DNA of 64,000 nt from DATAPD01 sp036265385 (GCA_036265385.1 DATAPD010000042.1:310001-374000), one strand, 5' to 3'; positions 53,729 to 62,824 are shown, counted from the stretch's first letter. Numbers and translations: made by a program. Notes: a model not told the origin generated them from the sequence alone.

Positions 53729-54199
53729 ATGTCCGAATGCACTCGTCTTGCTGACCAGATTCGCCGCACTTTCGAAGGAGAAGCGTGGCATGGCGACTCA
53801 CTACTGGAAATTTTAAAGGGAGTGACTGCTGCTCAAGCTGCTGCGCGGCCGGTTCCAAATGCGCATTCAATCTGGCAGATTCTTCTTCACATCGCAGGTT
53901 GGGATGGCGCCGTGCTCAAGCGTATGCAAGGCACTCCCAAAATGTTAAGTGACGAGGAGAATTTTCCAACCATTCACGACACTTCGGAAGCAGCCTGGAG
54001 AAAAGCAATTGATCACACGAATGATGTTCACGATCAACTCGTGAAGGCGGTCGCCGAATTTCCCGATGCGCGCTTGCAAGAAGGTGTTCCGGGCAAAGAG
54101 AAGCAGCCTTATTACGATTTCTTCTACATGTTCGCGGGCATCGCACAGCACGAGTGTTACCATGCGGGACAGATCGCGCTATTAAAGAAATTCGCTTGA
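53729..54199 (+). CDS. DinB-like four-helix-bundle protein
   Basis: 156 residues, helical. The metal-binding histidines of the DinB/YfiT family are present: His61 in LLHIAGWDGA and His143, His147 of AQHECYHAGQIALLKK; the WHGDSLLEIL segment supplies another. DinB-family proteins are usually metal-dependent hydrolases or thiol-S-transferases, induced by stress. ATG 53729 has GGAGGG at seven bases. It is a curious insert between lpxI and the oxidoreductase. Confidence 0.85.
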   Translation: MSECTRLADQIRRTFEGEAWHGDSLLEILKGVTAAQAAARPVPNAHSIWQILLHIAGWDGAVLKRMQGTPKMLSDEENFPTIHDTSEAAWRKAIDHTNDVHDQLVKAVAEFPDARLQEGVPGKEKQPYYDFFYMFAGIAQHECYHAGQIALLKKFA

Positions 54200-54323
54200 T
54201 TGACGAAGTAGTTTCCAGGCGCATGTTGGCGCTACGGCGGCTTGAGATACGGTTGTTATCGTTCGTCTCAGGAATGCTGGAAACGGCAACCAAGCGGGAG
54301 TTTTATCCCGGTAAGGTGTTTTT

Positions 54324-55340
54324 TTGTCTTCTGAACACATTCTCAATGTCGCGGTGATTGGGGCGGGTGCGTTCGGTAAAAATCATGCCCGCGTGTATCA
54401 CGAACTTGCACAACAAGGACTTCCCATACGGCTTGCGGCGGTGGTTGATGCCGATCCGGCCCGAGCCGACCAGGTAGCCGGCCAATACGGAGCTCGAGCT
54501 CTCGGTTCCGTTGAGCAGTTGCTCACATTTAATGAGATCGTGGCAGCGTCGGTTGCCGTGCCCACAATCGATCATCTCGCTGTCGCTCGGCCTTTGCTCG
54601 AAAATGGTGTGGATGTCCTCATCGAAAAGCCGTTGGCTTTTTCTCTGGCGGAAGCCGATGAACTCATTCGCGTAGCTCGTCAAAATAAGCGCATCGCGCA
54701 AGTTGGACATTTGGAACGCTTCAATCCTGCGGTTCGCGCGACACTGCCGTTGGTTACCAAGCCGATGTTCTTCGAAGTGCATCGGCTGAGCGTTTTTACA
54801 CCTCGTTCGCTTGATGTCGATGTCGTACTCGACCTCATGATCCACGATCTCGACGTCGTGCTCACCTTTGTAAAGTCACCGGTGAAGGACGTTCGCGCGG
54901 TGGGGCTGCCCATCCTGTCGAGCAAAGTGGATATTGCGAATGTACGCATGGAATTCGAATCCGGCTGTGTGGCGAACTTCACGGCAAGCAGGGTTTCGAC
55001 CGAACGCGTGCGCAAGCTGCGCTTTTTCCAGCCGGGCCAGTATGTCTCGATCGACTATGGACGCCAGGACGTCCTAGTCTTTTCGGTCGGACGATCAGCA
55101 ACTCCTGACGCAGTTCCCTCGGTCAATCCTCAGATCGCGATGGCGAAGCCAGAAGTCGCGTCCGAGGAACCACTTCAAGCCGAACTTCGATCTTTTATCG
55201 GAGCTGTTCGGTCGCGCACCGCCCCGGCGGTCTCGCTCGAAGATGGCCGGCGAGCTCTGGAACTAGCACTCGAAGTTCTCCGAGCAATCGGTGAACATGC
55301 TGGCCGCCTAGAGATCGCCCACCAGTCAGTCGCGCATTAA
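54324..55340 (+). CDS. Gfo/Idh/MocA-family oxidoreductase, lipid A/LPS-associated
   Basis: 338 residues. Start TTG 54324 with AAGGTG upstream. Rossmann motif VIGAGAFGKNHARVYHEL, AVPTIDHLAVARPLLENGVDVLIEKPLA signature, then a substrate domain with VFTPRSLDVDVVLDLMIHDLDVVLTF carrying the H-D pair. Its place right after fabZ-lpxA-lpxI is common and suggests a UDP-GlcNAc 3-dehydrogenase (GnnA-like, which with GnnB makes GlcNAc3N for LpxA); no gnnB is visible here, so this is inference from context. Confidence 0.85.
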   Translation: MSSEHILNVAVIGAGAFGKNHARVYHELAQQGLPIRLAAVVDADPARADQVAGQYGARALGSVEQLLTFNEIVAASVAVPTIDHLAVARPLLENGVDVLIEKPLAFSLAEADELIRVARQNKRIAQVGHLERFNPAVRATLPLVTKPMFFEVHRLSVFTPRSLDVDVVLDLMIHDLDVVLTFVKSPVKDVRAVGLPILSSKVDIANVRMEFESGCVANFTASRVSTERVRKLRFFQPGQYVSIDYGRQDVLVFSVGRSATPDAVPSVNPQIAMAKPEVASEEPLQAELRSFIGAVRSRTAPAVSLEDGRRALELALEVLRAIGEHAGRLEIAHQSVAH

Positions 55341-55516
55341 ACCTTCCTTTCTCGAAATCGTTAACCACCCGGATGCCTTAAGTGCTTGGGCCACTGGTGT
55401 TTACTCATTTCCTTCAAAAGATGCGACAATAGCTTCTATAGACGGCCCGAATCATCCTAAAGTTTTGTAAACAGGGAAGATCGGTCCAGCCCCCGAGCAT
55501 CTAATTAGCTTCGGCG

Positions 55517-56653
55517 ATGTCCACGACCCAAATTCCGCCCCGCGGGCCTGTGCCTCCTACTGTTCCTCCGCCGCGAACGGAACCGGGCGAGTTCTACGAC
55601 GCTCAGCATTGGGAAACTGCTTATCGTACGTTTGATCCTGACGATGTTCCCCATCTCCTAATTCAGCTTCAAGACGATCTTGCGCGATCGCGAAAACGCG
55701 AAGCATTGTGGCTTTCAGTCATCCTTCACCTAACAATCGTCATGTTGCTGGCAAACTCGGATCGAATTGCCCGTTATTTGCCGCATCGTCATGACCTTCT
55801 GGTGGTCCCGTTGACTGCACAGCGGGAGAAGGACGCGACTTTTCTGGAGCTTCCGCCGGACGAACAGCAAGTCACAAAGCGACCCGAAACTGACAAGATG
55901 TCAGACAAGAATCGGATCGCTACTTCCAAGAAACCGCAAATCGATCCCAAAGAATTGAAGAATATCCTGGACGCGGCTCGCGCCGGCGCTCCTGGCCCGG
56001 GAGGTCCACCGACTCCGCCGCAGCCCGCTCAAGCTCCGCAGGTGGCGCAGGCTCCAGCCGAACAGCCTCAGGCTCAACCAGAGCCTCAGCAGGCCAGCCC
56101 GCCTCCGGCCAGTTCAAACCAGATTGCAAAGGCAACGCCGCCTCCACCTGTAAAAGCTTTTCCCAAACCGTCTTTTGGAGGTTCGGTTTCCGCTGGTTCG
56201 GCTGTAGAGGAAGCAGCGAAGGCAGTCGCCGCGAATCGAGGTGGCTACGGAGGCGACGGCGGGAACTTCGGAACAAACCTTGGAACGAGTGGAGCGAAGA
56301 CTGTCGGCCAACTGGATGTCCTCTCCGACACGATGGGAGTGGATTTCGGTCCTTACCTGGCCCGCGTTGTCCAGAACGTGCGAAACAACTGGTACAACGT
56401 TATTCCGGAATCGGCTCGGCCGCCAATCTTGAAGAAAGGCAAGCTGGCGATTGAATTTGCAATCCTGAAAGATGGCAAGGTGGCAGGTTTAAAGTACGCG
56501 GCAACATCGGGGGACGTCGCACTGGATCGCGCTGCTTATGCCGGCATCACTGATTCCAACCCATTCCCGCCACTTCCACAGGAATTTGCCGGTCAATACC
56601 TCGCCCTTCGTTTTTATTTCTATTACAACCCAGACGGAAACGAACTGAAGTAA
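55517..56653 (+). CDS. TonB-like energy-transducer-type protein
   Basis: 378 residues. A cytoplasmic N-terminus with a Pro-rich opening, one membrane anchor (LWLSVILHLTIVMLLANSD), a long Pro/Gln/Ala linker (about residues 160-210, PPTPPQPAQAPQVAQAPAEQ), a Gly-rich region, and a TonB_2/TolA-like C-terminal domain (YLARVVQNVRNNWYNVIPESA, KGKLAIEFAILKDGKVAGLKY, LPQEFAGQYLALRFYFYYNPD). The build is that of TonB/TolA. No exbB/exbD or tolQR in the window. ATG 55517. Confidence 0.82.
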   Translation: MSTTQIPPRGPVPPTVPPPRTEPGEFYDAQHWETAYRTFDPDDVPHLLIQLQDDLARSRKREALWLSVILHLTIVMLLANSDRIARYLPHRHDLLVVPLTAQREKDATFLELPPDEQQVTKRPETDKMSDKNRIATSKKPQIDPKELKNILDAARAGAPGPGGPPTPPQPAQAPQVAQAPAEQPQAQPEPQQASPPPASSNQIAKATPPPPVKAFPKPSFGGSVSAGSAVEEAAKAVAANRGGYGGDGGNFGTNLGTSGAKTVGQLDVLSDTMGVDFGPYLARVVQNVRNNWYNVIPESARPPILKKGKLAIEFAILKDGKVAGLKYAATSGDVALDRAAYAGITDSNPFPPLPQEFAGQYLALRFYFYYNPDGNELK

Positions 56654-56662
56654 GCAAATCTT

Positions 56663-57451
56663 CTAAAGTTTTTCGAGGCGGATTGATCCGTCGCCAGTTT
56701 TTATCGCGAGCAGACTCCCGCCACCGTTCAACTTGCCGCGCACAGTGTTGGATCCAAATTTGCCTTCGACTGTGACCGGGACCTCAAGATCAATGTGTCC
56801 ATCGCCAGTGTGGATGTCCACGTCCGCTGCAAGTTCCTGCGGAATACGCAGGTTGACGCTGCCGTCTCCGGTTCGCAAGTTCCATCCAGTTCCCAGCGCA
56901 GAGCCGCGCTGCGCCTCGACATCGATCCGGCCATCGCTCGTATTCAGATCCAGTACATCGAACCGTCCATTGGCGCGGATATTCCCGTCTCCGGTTCGGG
57001 CGCGAAGCGTGCCGTTCACGGAATCGATATCCAGGCCGCCGTCCCCACTCCGCAGCTCCATTTCCCCTTTCAAGCCGGAGAGATGCACTCGTCCATCGCC
57101 GGTGGCCACGTTCAGCTTGCCTTCGCGTGGCATATGGATATCAATCTGTACCCGGTAGGAATGCATGCTGAAAATGTGGATTTCGTGGGGAAACCGCACT
57201 TCGATTGCGACCTGATCTCCCGTTTGATGCTCGAGGATTCGGATTCCGCCGTTCCCGATCTTGTAGTTCTGGGTGGTCACTTTTGCGTCAATCGTCTTCT
57301 GGTCCCACGTGTCCACGCGGATTTCTGCATCCGTGCTCTCTATCTTCAGATCCGGAGTTCCGGTGATGGTGTAGGTCTTCGTCCACTCATCCGCATGCGC
57401 CAGAGACGTCGCGAGACTCAGCGCCAACAGAATTTTCGTAACTGTTTTCAT
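56663..57451 (-). CDS. Secreted DUF4097-family beta-helix protein
   Basis: 262 residues. Signal peptide MKTVTKILLALSLATSLAHA, then repeating strands with the DUF4097/DUF2807-like motif TGDGRVHLSGLKGEMELRSGDGGLDI, RTGDGNIRANGRF, TSDGRIDVEAQ, RTGDGSVNLRIP, HTGDGHIDLEV, KTGDGSIRLEK: a right-handed parallel beta-helix with a turn at each TGDG. Function unknown; adhesin-like in annotation databases. ATG 57451 has GGGAGG upstream. Confidence 0.85.
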   Translation of the reverse strand: MKTVTKILLALSLATSLAHADEWTKTYTITGTPDLKIESTDAEIRVDTWDQKTIDAKVTTQNYKIGNGGIRILEHQTGDQVAIEVRFPHEIHIFSMHSYRVQIDIHMPREGKLNVATGDGRVHLSGLKGEMELRSGDGGLDIDSVNGTLRARTGDGNIRANGRFDVLDLNTSDGRIDVEAQRGSALGTGWNLRTGDGSVNLRIPQELAADVDIHTGDGHIDLEVPVTVEGKFGSNTVRGKLNGGGSLLAIKTGDGSIRLEKL

Positions 57452-57540
57452 CAGAACCTCCCTCGTGAAGCACAGCTGGACCCGTATCTCTCAGACGATG
57501 GTACGCGGAAAGCGTTAGTCTGGTTCCCTAAACCCCTGTT

Positions 57541-58413
57541 TTAAGCCATCTTCTTGTACGCCATTCGGACCAAAGTTCGTTCGGCAAAAGGCACGTATAA
57601 CAGCGCCGCAGTCGCGGCAAAAGCGCCCCCAATCCCAATCTTCTCAGTCAAAAGGAAAGGAGCTATGGCCCAGAGCTGGTCGAATATCAGCACAAAAAGA
57701 AAGAGCTTGCGGAAATTTTCCCCAAGCCCTTGATGGTCAAACGCAACGGACGATAACAAATACAACCGGAGGGGAATGCCGATGGCCGCGGTAATCAGGA
57801 CGGCAACCTGAATCGTGAACGCTCCCCAGCCCGGCAAAAATTCACTCGCCGCACCATGGACTGCCTGCAAACGCACAAGGGCGACGACATAGAAAACCAG
57901 GTACATGATCTGAATCAGTGCAAATAGGCCCCTCACTAGTCCACGATGAGGCAGAGGAACTCCCAGTTCGGAGTCCATGGGAATGCCCGCGGGCTTATGG
58001 CCTTGCAGTTCCGTGCTCGGCACTTCAGCATCAACAGCACCATCCAGCCACTCCACGGGAGCAATGAAGCGGTAACCGCGCCGTGCTAGCGTCTCCACGA
58101 AACGTGGATTGCTGGCCGAGTCGCCTAAAGCATCACGCACCTTGTTCACGGCAGTATTCAGGCTGTGGTCGAAGTCCACAAAAGTGTCGGACGCCCACAG
58201 CTTTTCGCGAAGTTCCTCGCGGGTGACCACGGAACCTTTCCGCTCCAATAGATAGGCGAGCAACTGAAAAGGCTGTTCTTGCAGCCGGATTTTGGCACCT
58301 TTTTTGCGGAGTTCGCCGGCGCTCAAATCCGCTTCGTAGACTCCGAATCGGACGAGTGTTCCGGGATGACTGGCGGGTTCCACGGATTGCGGAGCGTAGT
58401 TTAGCACCGCCAT
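57541..58413 (-). CDS. Winged-helix DNA-binding domain fused to a membrane protein
   Basis: About 290 residues. Residues 20-120 are an OmpR/PhoB-like winged helix (LVRFGVYEADLSAGELRKKG, PFQLLAYLLERKGSVVTREEL, FVDFDHSLNTAVNKVRDALGD, LARRGYRFIAP). After a linker there are four to five hydrophobic spans (FALIQIMYLVFYVVALVRL, FTIQVAVLITAAIGIPLRLYLLSSVAF, FVLIFDQLWAIAPFLL, AFAATAALLYVPF). ToxR-like topology but with a polytopic membrane part and no periplasmic propeller. Start uncertain: 58413, 58428 and 58455 are all open in frame; longer versions would overlap the divergent small gene at 58448. Confidence 0.75.
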   Translation of the reverse strand: MAVLNYAPQSVEPASHPGTLVRFGVYEADLSAGELRKKGAKIRLQEQPFQLLAYLLERKGSVVTREELREKLWASDTFVDFDHSLNTAVNKVRDALGDSASNPRFVETLARRGYRFIAPVEWLDGAVDAEVPSTELQGHKPAGIPMDSELGVPLPHRGLVRGLFALIQIMYLVFYVVALVRLQAVHGAASEFLPGWGAFTIQVAVLITAAIGIPLRLYLLSSVAFDHQGLGENFRKLFLFVLIFDQLWAIAPFLLTEKIGIGGAFAATAALLYVPFAERTLVRMAYKKMA

Positions 58414-58447
58414 CAGACCCGCTTGCATGCCGGGATACAATGGTTTC

Positions 58448-58603
58448 GTGGACATCCCCCATAAAGAAGCCACACCTCAGGCAGGTCATTCGCATCACCA
58501 TGCGTACACGACCGAAACCGCCGGCCTTCTTCTGATTGGAATACTTCTGCTCATTCTGACGGTCATCCGTTATTGGCATTTCATCAACTGGAGCATCCAC
58601 TGA
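58448..58603 (+). CDS. 51-residue His-rich single-span membrane peptide, GTG start
   Basis: MDIPHKEATPQAGHSHHHAYTT, then a hydrophobic helix (GLLLIGILLLILTVI) and RYWHFINWSIH, with GTG at 58448. The frame has no recognisable family but the layout (soluble His-rich head, single membrane helix, aromatic tail) is non-random. It overlaps the first codons of miaA by 31 bases. Ribosome site is weak. Confidence 0.5.
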   Translation: MDIPHKEATPQAGHSHHHAYTTETAGLLLIGILLLILTVIRYWHFINWSIH

Positions 58604-59547
58604 GTTCTGCTCCACCGCGCGATCCACTGCTGGTCGTCGTTGTAGGACCAACCGCCAGCGGGAAAACTGCGCTCTCAATCGCGATTGCTCAACAGTTTCA
58701 TGGCGAGATCGTCAACTGCGACTCGGTGGCGATGTTTCGCGAATTCGAAATAGGTACCGCGAAGCCAACGCGCCCTGAGCGCAAAACAACGCCACATCAC
58801 CTTATCGATTGTCTTTCTCCCACGAGCTATTTCACGGCTGGGGAATACGCGCGGGAAGCGCGCAGAATTCTGGGTGAGATTCGTGACCGCAATCATCTTC
58901 CTATCGTGACCGGCGGCACTGGCTTGTATTTGCGTGCGCTGCTCGATGGCCTTTTTCCGGGTCCGCAGCGTTCGGAGGAACTTCGCGAGCGACTTCGTGA
59001 ACGTGCGGTAACCAAGCCTGCTGGATACCTGCATCGCGTACTCAAGCGTCTTGATCCAATGGCAGCCGGCTCAATTCACTCGAACGACACACCGAAACTT
59101 ATCCGCGGGATCGAAGTCTGTCTTGCATCGCGCGATCGCATGACCGATCTCTGGAAGCAAGGTCGTGATCCGTTGCAGGGGTTTCGCATCTTGCGGCTAG
59201 GCCTCAATCCCAATCGCGATGCTCTCTACGAAAGGATTAACGAACGCGCCCGGCGGATGTTCGAGTCTGGGCTGATTGAAGAGACCCGGCGGCTTTACGA
59301 AAAATACGGAGACGCGGCGCGCCCATTGGCGTCTCTTGGATACAAGCAGGCCCTGCAAGTAGTTCGTGGAGAAATTAATTCGAAACTTGCGACCTGGGCT
59401 GCACAACAAGCACACCGCAATTATGCGAAGCGGCAGATGACGTGGTTTCGCCGCGAGCCGGATGTGCAATGGCTCAGCGGCTTCGGGAGCGACCCTGCGA
59501 TCCAGAAGCAGGCTTGTGAACTCGTACAAGACGCTTGGAAAAGCTAA
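58573..59547 (+). CDS. miaA: tRNA dimethylallyltransferase
   Basis: 324 residues. P-loop GPTASGKT (25-32), then IVNCDSVAMFREFEIGTAKPTRPER, HHLIDCL, VTGGTGLYLRALLDGL, and RMFESGLIEETRRLY with LASLGYKQALQV. It prenylates A37 of tRNAs reading U-starting codons. TTG at 58573 is the first in-frame start before the conserved block; shorter choices remove only the poorly conserved N-terminus. Overlaps the small membrane peptide gene. Confidence 0.95.
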   Translation: MAFHQLEHPLSSAPPRDPLLVVVVGPTASGKTALSIAIAQQFHGEIVNCDSVAMFREFEIGTAKPTRPERKTTPHHLIDCLSPTSYFTAGEYAREARRILGEIRDRNHLPIVTGGTGLYLRALLDGLFPGPQRSEELRERLRERAVTKPAGYLHRVLKRLDPMAAGSIHSNDTPKLIRGIEVCLASRDRMTDLWKQGRDPLQGFRILRLGLNPNRDALYERINERARRMFESGLIEETRRLYEKYGDAARPLASLGYKQALQVVRGEINSKLATWAAQQAHRNYAKRQMTWFRREPDVQWLSGFGSDPAIQKQACELVQDAWKS

Positions 59548-59592
59548 CGACACTCACGGTCTTGCCTCGTACGAATCTGCTATCTTCTTCGC

Positions 59593-61515
59593 ATGTCCGC
59601 TCGTCGTTCGATCGTATTCCTGGTCGCAATCCTACTTATGTGTGCCGCTCTCGCAGTCGCGAAAGAGAAAGACCCCAAACGCCGGGTTCTTACGCCCGCG
59701 ACGATTCATCTCGACAACGATGGCGAGAAGTGGGCGAAGAAAACACTCGAGAAGCTCTCCACAGAAGAGAAAGTCGGTCAGTTGTTCATGATCTGGGTGC
59801 GCGCCCAGTTTCTTAATGTGGAAGATCCGATCTACCTCCAGTTAATCGACTCAATCCACAAGTACCACGTGGGAGCGTTTGCGATGACCGTCAACGTGGA
59901 CGGCCCGATGCTTCTTCGCAGCCAGCCCTATGAAGCCGCTGCGCTGCTGAACCGATTGCAACAGGAATCTAAACTCCCTCTCATGATTGCTGCGGATTTT
60001 GAGCGTGGCGTCTCCATGCGTTTGCAAGGTACGACAGTTTTCCCGCATGCAATGGCATTCGGCGCTGCTGGAGATCTCAAGTATGCGGAGGCATTTGGCC
60101 GCATCACCGCCGGAGAGGCTCGGGCCATTGGTGTCCACTGGAATTTCTTTCCTGATGCGGACGTGAATTCCAATCCGGCGAACCCCGTCATCAATACCAG
60201 GTCGTTTGGCGAGGATCCGAAGCAGGTCGGAGATCTAGTCGCGGCTTACATTCGCGGCGCTCACAGTGCCGGGATGCTCACCACCGCAAAACATTTTCCG
60301 GGGCACGGAGACACTGGCACCGATTCTCATCTTGGTGTAGCCCAGGTGACTGGCGACCTCGCGCGCTTGAACAGCGTGGAGTTGCCGCCGTTTCGTTCTG
60401 CCATCCAGTCCGGAGTGGATTCTGTGATGGTGGCGCATGTCAGCGTTCCGGCTCTCGAGCCAGATGCGAATCGAGTTGCCACAACCTCGCCGGCCATCGT
60501 CACGAACTTGCTCAAGAAAGAGCTTGGATTCAACGGCATCGTCGTGACAGACGCGCTCGACATGGCGGCGCTCACGCGACTTTATGCGAACGATGTGGGA
60601 CGCGCTGCCGTAGAAGCGTTCAAGGCGGGCAACGATTGGCTCATCATTCCCGCTGACATGGATGCTTCCTACCGTTCGATGTTGGCCGCGGTCAAGTCAG
60701 GCGAGATTTCGCCCGCGCGGCTCGATGAATCAGTCCTTAAGATTTTGAAAGCCAAAGCTTCTCTGGGTTTGCACAAGGCACGACTTGCCGACCTGGATAA
60801 TCTGCCGCAAAGGGTTGCAAAGCCCCAGAGCTTAGCTGAGGGACAGTCTGTCGCGGACGCAGCAATTACTCTTCTCCGCGACAATGGCCCCCTGCTTCCC
60901 CTCGCAAAATCTGCTGGAACTTCTGGGCCTGCTCTTCCGTATCAATCCATTGAGGAAGTGCGCTCCGGGAAGGTACTGGTGATTTTTTCGGACGATGTCC
61001 GGATGGACTCCGGACGAGTTTTCGAACGCCAACTTCAGGCTAGAGCTCCCGGCAGCACCGTGTTTTATGTTGATCCTCGGATTGCAACAGCCATGACGGA
61101 TGAGATTTTGAAAAGCGTAGAGTCAGCGCAGGCAGTGGTTGCGGCTGTCTATGCCATTCCGGTGGCCGGTCGCGCCATCCAAGGAAAAACCGGGGTTACG
61201 AATACTGTCAGCCTCGCCGAAGAAAGCGCCGCGCTGCTTCAGAAGATCCTCGATCGCGCTTCGGCGAAAACGGTTGTTCTAGCAATGGGGAATCCCTACG
61301 TCGCGCAAGATTTTCCATCCGTTCAACATTACATCTGTGCATTCTCGAACGCTTCCGTTTCCGAAATCAGCGCAGCCAAGGCCATCTTCGGTGAAATTGC
61401 AATTCACGGAAAGCTGCCTGTAACCATCCCGAACTTCGCGCAACGCGGCACCGGGCTCGATCGTGCCGCCATTGCATCCCAGGGAGACTCTCATCATGTT
61501 CAAGCGTCGCACTGA
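59593..61515 (+). CDS. Secreted glycoside hydrolase family 3 (NagZ-like)
   Basis: 640 residues. Signal peptide SARRSIVFLVAILLMCAALAVAK. NagZ-like motif KHFPGHGDTGTDSH (233-246), the Asp/His dyad region, and VVTDALDM with Asp320 as catalytic nucleophile. A second domain (GH3_C-like, about 420-640) is added, which cytosolic NagZ (about 340 residues) lacks. Beta-N-acetylglucosaminidase activity on peptidoglycan fragments or chitin is likely. Exported, unlike E. coli NagZ. The next gene starts inside its end. Confidence 0.9.
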   Translation: MSARRSIVFLVAILLMCAALAVAKEKDPKRRVLTPATIHLDNDGEKWAKKTLEKLSTEEKVGQLFMIWVRAQFLNVEDPIYLQLIDSIHKYHVGAFAMTVNVDGPMLLRSQPYEAAALLNRLQQESKLPLMIAADFERGVSMRLQGTTVFPHAMAFGAAGDLKYAEAFGRITAGEARAIGVHWNFFPDADVNSNPANPVINTRSFGEDPKQVGDLVAAYIRGAHSAGMLTTAKHFPGHGDTGTDSHLGVAQVTGDLARLNSVELPPFRSAIQSGVDSVMVAHVSVPALEPDANRVATTSPAIVTNLLKKELGFNGIVVTDALDMAALTRLYANDVGRAAVEAFKAGNDWLIIPADMDASYRSMLAAVKSGEISPARLDESVLKILKAKASLGLHKARLADLDNLPQRVAKPQSLAEGQSVADAAITLLRDNGPLLPLAKSAGTSGPALPYQSIEEVRSGKVLVIFSDDVRMDSGRVFERQLQARAPGSTVFYVDPRIATAMTDEILKSVESAQAVVAAVYAIPVAGRAIQGKTGVTNTVSLAEESAALLQKILDRASAKTVVLAMGNPYVAQDFPSVQHYICAFSNASVSEISAAKAIFGEIAIHGKLPVTIPNFAQRGTGLDRAAIASQGDSHHVQASH

Positions 61516-62104
61516 ATATCTACTTCGCACGTTGCCGATCCTGTTAGTCTCTGCCCTTGTCCTCGGTTCGGCTGCCTGCAGTATCAATGTGAAGGACAAG
61601 CACAATAGCAGTGACGACAAGAAAGTCGATATCGAAACACCGCTCGGCGGTATCCACGTGAGCGAAGGCGCCGATGTCAGAGACACCGGACTGAGTGTTT
61701 ATCCCGGCGCGCGCCCTCGTAAGAAAGACTCCGGGGACAACGAAAAAAGTGCGAACGTGAATATCGCCGGACCCGGTTTTGCGCTGAAAGTGGTCGCGCT
61801 GGAATATGAGTCCGACGATTCCCCCGACAAGATCGTCACTTATTACAAAGATCAGCTGAAGAAGTTTGGCAATGTGCTCGAGTGCCGTACGGAAAAACGC
61901 GGCGGCGATGTCGGATCGGTCAGCACGAAGGGCGGCAACGATTCCGAGCCGGTGTCTTGTGACTCGAACAATCAGGGATCGACGATCGAATTGAAAGTCG
62001 GGCAGCGTAACGACCAGCACATTGTTGCGATAGAGCCGTCTGGAAAAGGCGCGCGTCTGGCATTGGTTTATGTACGAACGCGAGGCAAGCAGGAAACGAT
62101 CTAA
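61496..62104 (+). CDS. Predicted lipoprotein of unknown function
   Basis: 202 residues. MFKRRTEYLLRTLPILLVSALVLGSAACSINVKD has a lipobox-like VLGSAAC (Cys near 28), suggesting outer-membrane attachment. The rest is soluble: VYPGARPRKKDSGDNE, FALKVVALEYESDDSPDKIVTYYKDQLKKFG is a repeated envelope-protein pattern seen in acidobacteria. ATG 61496 with GGGAGA nine bases upstream overlaps the gh3 stop by 20 bases. Function unknown. Confidence 0.75.
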   Translation: MFKRRTEYLLRTLPILLVSALVLGSAACSINVKDKHNSSDDKKVDIETPLGGIHVSEGADVRDTGLSVYPGARPRKKDSGDNEKSANVNIAGPGFALKVVALEYESDDSPDKIVTYYKDQLKKFGNVLECRTEKRGGDVGSVSTKGGNDSEPVSCDSNNQGSTIELKVGQRNDQHIVAIEPSGKGARLALVYVRTRGKQETI

Positions 62105-62185
62105 TTACTGAGTCTTTCTTACTAAGGCCCGGGAGAACGCCGCGGCTCCCCATTTTTGCCTGCGCTTTGCGATAATCTTTTCCGC

Positions 62186-62824
62186 GTGGATCACTCCTGT
62201 CATCAGTGCGGCTCTCCGGTTGAAAGCGGCGTTGCATTTTGCCCGCACTGCCGTGCGCCCCAGATCCGTGTCCCTATCGAAAAATCTGTCGGGGAAGTTG
62301 CCAGCCCGATTGAAATTACTGCTCCGCGAATCACCGATGAGTCTTTCGTAGATTGGCATTCGGCCCTCGGTGCGGCTGCCCTCGCAGGTATTGTCTCTGC
62401 CCTCTTGATGAATCTGCTGTTTGGCTTTTTTGGAATCGGAATCGCCGCAGCCGGCGCCTTGGCGGTCCATTTTTATCGCAGGAAAGCGGGGAGTGCTCCT
62501 TTATCGAGTGGAGCGGGCGCACGAATCGGAGCACTAAGCGGTCTCCTTGGATTTGTATTTTTTTCCGTCTTGGGCGCTGGAGGACTCGCCCTATTTCAGG
62601 GTGGTACCGAGCTGAAAACGGCCCTTCTCACGAACTTGCAGCAGGCCGCAGCTCGCAGTCAGGATCCGCAGGCTCAGGCTGCTCTCGAAAAATTTAAGTC
62701 GCCTGAAGGATTGATGTTCCTGCTGTCTTTTAGTCTGGTCTTCGTAGCTTTTTTATTCATCGCTCTCTCAGCTCTGGGTGGCGCAATTGCGGCTTCCAGG
62801 ACTCGCCCCAAGGTTCCGCGTTAG
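62186..62824 (+). CDS. Zinc-ribbon membrane protein
   Basis: 212 residues with GTG at 62186. N-terminal zinc ribbon CHQCGSPVESGVAFCPHC, then hydrophobic spans (ALGAAALAGIVSALLMNLLFGFFGIGIAAAGALAV, GALSGLLGFVFFSVLGAGGLALF, GLMFLLSFSLVFVAFLFIALSALGGAIA). Typical of acidobacterial zinc-ribbon membrane proteins of unknown function. A TTG 30 bases upstream is the alternative start. It lies between the lipoprotein and pyrR. Confidence 0.75.
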   Translation: MDHSCHQCGSPVESGVAFCPHCRAPQIRVPIEKSVGEVASPIEITAPRITDESFVDWHSALGAAALAGIVSALLMNLLFGFFGIGIAAAGALAVHFYRRKAGSAPLSSGAGARIGALSGLLGFVFFSVLGAGGLALFQGGTELKTALLTNLQQAAARSQDPQAQAALEKFKSPEGLMFLLSFSLVFVAFLFIALSALGGAIAASRTRPKVPR

